A stretch of DNA of 64,000 bases. It comes from Bacteroidota bacterium. Lineage in GTDB: Bacteria > Bacteroidota > Ignavibacteria > Ignavibacteriales > Melioribacteraceae. This document shows, piece by piece, positions 61,657-64,000 of this stretch. The position numbers and the translations under genes are program-made. The notes under the pieces are model-generated. The model did no database searches. It saw nothing but the letters and a program-made list of their open reading frames with translations, and was not told the origin of the DNA. The stretch is taken from contig JAKAKD010000030.1 in the NCBI GenBank assembly GCA_021824635.1, positions 186,001 through 250,000 of the forward strand, written 5' to 3'. Numbering within the stretch: the stretch's first letter is position 1; each line of letters begins with the position of its first letter.

Positions 61657-62604
61657 TTATTTAAAATGTGCATTGAAATAATGACTGTATTGTCCTGCTG
61701 CAACAATTATAAATCTCAAAATCAATCCGCCAAGAATTACCATAATCGGTGCGACCGGCGTATGTTTTATTTTATGATTAACCGCCAACAGTTGAATTAC
61801 TAGCGGAAGTATTAATCCCATACCTACAACAAAAACCCAGAAAGGAGCTGTGTAAGGACCGCCTAATAAAAGTTGTGCTGCTTGAATTTGAGCTTGTGAA
61901 GAAGTGGCAAGACCAATCAACATAAGAGCAATTACAAACATTTCTACAACTATAAATCCGTTATCGGCTTTAGCAAGCAATTCTCTCTCTTGGACATTCT
62001 TTGCAATCATATGAACAAACGCTGCCGCAGTTGATAAACCCGAGATAAGAAATAGAACCCAAAGAATTGCAGTATTCCATAAAGGACGAGAACCCATTGT
62101 ACTGAGTAGAACACCTGTGTAAACACCAAGCATTCCTCCAAACAGCATATTTCCAATTCCAATGTTCTGTATTAACCGCGGTCTTGCATTGATGTAATCT
62201 GTTATCTTATTTACCTGAGGAATGCGGTCCACAATGAATGATGGTGGAACCATCAGCATATTTGCAATTATAAGCGGATAAACCAAAATCAAAATCCAGG
62301 CACCCCAAGACATTGGTGAGGAGATTTTGAAAGTTGTATAAAGCCGCCATACAAAAAGTTTATGTTCTAGATCTAAAAAGAGAGACCCCATTCCCAAACT
62401 CAAAAAAACAATACTAATTAACGGGATATAGTTAGCAATGCTATCTGAGTTCTTATGTTTCTCTTTGAATAAAAAATAACCCGCAATGATCATCATCCCC
62501 GCAACCATTCCGCCAAGGAAAAGATAAACAGGAATTTCCCATCCCCATACTGTCGTGAAAGGATCAATCTGCGGATTGTGCCGTGTTGTTGTTAATTCTT
62601 GCAT
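61657..62604 (-). CDS. NrfD/PsrC-type membrane subunit of polysulfide/thiosulfate reductase
   Basis: A 315-residue integral membrane protein with eight to nine helices (PVYLFLGGMVAGMMIIAGYFL, SMGSLFLDLEHKLFVWRLYTTF, ISSPMSWGAWILILVYPLI and so on), as in PsrC/NrfD quinol-binding subunits. It carries electrons between the quinone pool and the FeS subunit. AAGGAG before ATG 62604. The FeS gene lies 100 bases upstream, after a repeat. Confidence 0.88.
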   Translation of the reverse strand: MQELTTTRHNPQIDPFTTVWGWEIPVYLFLGGMVAGMMIIAGYFLFKEKHKNSDSIANYIPLISIVFLSLGMGSLFLDLEHKLFVWRLYTTFKISSPMSWGAWILILVYPLIIANMLMVPPSFIVDRIPQVNKITDYINARPRLIQNIGIGNMLFGGMLGVYTGVLLSTMGSRPLWNTAILWVLFLISGLSTAAAFVHMIAKNVQERELLAKADNGFIVVEMFVIALMLIGLATSSQAQIQAAQLLLGGPYTAPFWVFVVGMGLILPLVIQLLAVNHKIKHTPVAPIMVILGGLILRFIIVAAGQYSHYFNAHFK

Positions 62605-62622
62605 TTAAAAATCTCCTTTAAT

Positions 62623-62700
62623 GGAACGCAGATTTTTATGATCGTTTATGATTTTTTAAGATCATAAGGAATCATAATCATCAAAACGATCCGCGTTCTA
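62623..62700. repeat. GAACGCAGATTTTTATGATCG...CGATCCGCGTTC inverted repeat
   Basis: GGAACGCAGAT (62623 onward) and ATCCGCGTTC (62690-62699) are imperfect inverted ends; between them TTATGAT and ATCATAA words alternate. It fills the gap between the PsrC-like and PsrB-like genes. Confidence 0.6.
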
Positions 62701-62704
62701 TTCT

Positions 62705-63244
62705 TTATGTCAAATAAAAAATTCTAGGTTGCGTCCCGGCTTCAGGAATTAATTGATGATTTTTTCTTGAAGCAATCAATCTGCTTACTTCGCTATTCGG
62801 ATCGTCAAGATCGCCGAAAGACATGCAATGAGTTGGACATACAGAAACGCACGCCGGCAATTCTCCTTTTTCAACTCTGTGAATGCAGAATGTACATTTA
62901 TCAGCGTAACCTTCGGGATTGATAAAACGCGCATCATAAGGACAAGCAGCAAGGCAAGCTTTACATCCGATGCACATATTATGCTCAACTAAAACAACTT
63001 TACCAACCTCGTGAACATGACTGGCTCCGGTAGGACAGCACGCAACGCACGGAGTATTATCGCAATGGTTACAGCGTTGCGACTGAATTTCCAAATTCAC
63101 TGTGGGAAATTTTCCATTAACTACAGTTACAATCCAATCTCTATTATGCCCTTCGGGCACATTATTTTCTGTTTTGCACGCTACAACACAATCCATACAT
63201 CCGACGCATTTTTTTGTATCTATTACCATTCCATATCTAGCCAT
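62705..63244 (-). CDS. 4Fe-4S ferredoxin subunit PsrB/PhsB/NrfC-like
   Basis: A 179-residue four-cluster ferredoxin. Cys groups: CVGCMDCVVACKTENNVP (about 14-31), CNHCDNTPCVACCPTGA (about 56-72), CIGCKACLAACPYDAR (about 90-105) and CTFCIHRVEKGELPACVSVCP (about 115-135), the PsrB/PhsB order. Electron transfer between the membrane subunit and the molybdopterin subunit. Start ATG 63244 with GGAGG six bases upstream; one base separates it from the stop of the catalytic subunit gene. Confidence 0.93.
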   Translation of the reverse strand: MARYGMVIDTKKCVGCMDCVVACKTENNVPEGHNRDWIVTVVNGKFPTVNLEIQSQRCNHCDNTPCVACCPTGASHVHEVGKVVLVEHNMCIGCKACLAACPYDARFINPEGYADKCTFCIHRVEKGELPACVSVCPTHCMSFGDLDDPNSEVSRLIASRKNHQLIPEAGTQPRIFYLT

Positions 63245-63245
63245 G

Positions 63246-64000
63246 CTATGCCTCCATCTCAAAAGTTACAAAGTTCACATTCATAGCCGTACCTCCCATC
63301 AATGGATCGGTTTTATATTTAGTAATAAGTTGAGCATCACTTGCGCCTTTGCCGAATGCGCCTTTAAGCATTTTAGAATTGTGCCCGAAACCATGAACCA
63401 TATAAACGCAATCCGGTCTGATTCTCTCGGTTATCTTAACCTTAATTTTATTGCTCACAACCCCATCTTGATTTTTCAATCGAACATGTTGAGCATTTTT
63501 CAATCCAAACCGGTTTGCTACATCTTCGTTCACCCAAATTTCATTTTCTTCCATCATATCCATCAAAATTCTATTTGATTGAGTACGGCTGAAAGAATGA
63601 ACCGGCGCACGACCGAATAATAATCTGAAATATCCCGATGGCGGTTGTTCCGGACGTTTATATTTTGGAACAGGATCGAATCCCGCTTCTGCTAGTTGCG
63701 GAGAATAAAATTCAATCTTGCCTGATGGTGTCGCAAATTCAGGAACAATTCCTTCTTCAAAATAGATTGGCGCTTTATTGCCGTGAATAATTCCTTTCTT
63801 CTTCATCTCTTCTAAACTCATTCCGATTTTCTTCAAGCGGAAATCGAGATATTCTTCAATGTCATTCCAAGGATAGTAGTTACCCAGTCCGAGTTTTTCT
63901 GCAAGTTTTTTTGCAATCCACCAATTTGGTTTTTGATCGTTTGGTGAATCAACAACAGGTTGACGAATTCCTAAGAATTGTTCTTTGAACGGAGATGAAT
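63246..64000 (-). CDS. Molybdopterin oxidoreductase, C-terminal part (PsrA/PhsA-like; 5' end outside window)
   Basis: The frame is open to the window end, so only the last about 250 residues are seen. They include the C-terminal molybdopterin dinucleotide-binding domain: FATPSGKIEFYSPQLAEAGFDPVPKY (about 70-95 of the part), GRAPVHSFSRTQSN, EIWVNEDVANRFGLKNAQHVRLKNQDG, CVYMVHGFGHNSKMLKGAFGKGASDAQLI and GGTAMNVNFVTFEM. It would be the catalytic subunit that reduces polysulfide or thiosulfate (tetrathionate is possible) on the outer membrane face. First gene visible of the operon with PsrB and PsrC. Confidence 0.88.
   Translation of the reverse strand, partial: SSPFKEQFLGIRQPVVDSPNDQKPNWWIAKKLAEKLGLGNYYPWNDIEEYLDFRLKKIGMSLEEMKKKGIIHGNKAPIYFEEGIVPEFATPSGKIEFYSPQLAEAGFDPVPKYKRPEQPPSGYFRLLFGRAPVHSFSRTQSNRILMDMMEENEIWVNEDVANRFGLKNAQHVRLKNQDGVVSNKIKVKITERIRPDCVYMVHGFGHNSKMLKGAFGKGASDAQLITKYKTDPLMGGTAMNVNFVTFEMEA

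Overview
The window is AT-rich bacterial chromosome that reads like a member of the Ignavibacteria (Ignavibacterium/Melioribacter-type, near Bacteroidota/Chlorobi). The grounds are a secreted protein with a C-terminal type IX secretion sorting domain of the QNYPNPFNPST kind, a promoter resembling the Bacteroidota -7 box, bacillithiol genes (bshA, bacilliredoxin), a SufBCDS system, and an anaerobic sulfur-respiration locus. Taxonomy is inferred from protein style only; there is no rRNA here. Gene content is housekeeping plus accessory metabolism. No phage, transposase or CRISPR array was seen.

Layout. 1-5.5 kb: end of a CocE/NonD hydrolase, a small outer-membrane barrel, a YhcH-family protein, an FKBP isomerase, a DUF1028+TPR protein and an MFS exporter. 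5.5-8 kb: a Tat-targeted DUF362 protein followed by a polyferredoxin that fuses NapH-like and NapG-like halves. 8-13.3 kb: sugar epimerase, deoxyhypusine-synthase-family protein, a large T9SS-sorted zinc metalloprotease and a lipoprotein. 13.4-20.2 kb: one minus-strand iron-sulfur operon sufB-sufC-sufD-sufS-sufT-bacilliredoxin-rrf2 with a candidate operator at its promoter. 20.3-28.8 kb: TPR protein, rlmB, hisS, an EIIA(Ntr)-like protein, an aminotransferase, two unknown genes, a DUF985 cupin and a macrodomain. 29-35.2 kb: a TolC-family protein, two tandem paralogous periplasmic binding proteins, a membrane histidine kinase and a stand-alone receiver. 35-51.5 kb: transporter, two GT9 glycosyltransferases, glnA, eno, tRNA-Arg(CCT), OmpA with thrombospondin type 3 repeats, mgtE, and nucleotide-sugar genes (rfbD, PfkB kinase, bshA, ugd, rfbC, galE). 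51.6-56.2 kb: carboxymuconolactone decarboxylase-like protein, an unknown membrane protein with an NTPase, and a FadL-type porin with a partner. 56.3-64 kb: a sulfur locus with DsrE-like, DsrC/TusE-like, DUF1641, sulfide:quinone oxidoreductase and Cys-rich MerR, then a rhodanese-like protein, two YeeE/YedE sulfur transporters and a PsrABC/PhsABC-type polysulfide/thiosulfate reductase that runs off the window end.

The most unusual feature is the intergenic DNA. From about 9.2 to 18.7 kb nearly every gap between genes holds a different short, degenerate, usually palindromic repeat; more occur at 22.3, 48.5, 53.5, 56.2 and 62.6 kb. Two coding regions (a signal peptide and a T9SS sorting domain) carry translated copies of one family. 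Five of the six gaps in the suf operon are filled this way. Other signals worth checking are the operator-like palindromes at 20.24, 26.97/27.02 and 59.57 kb, direct repeats at a promoter at 28.98 kb, a DHS-family protein lacking the expected catalytic Lys, and a rhodanese domain without its catalytic Cys.
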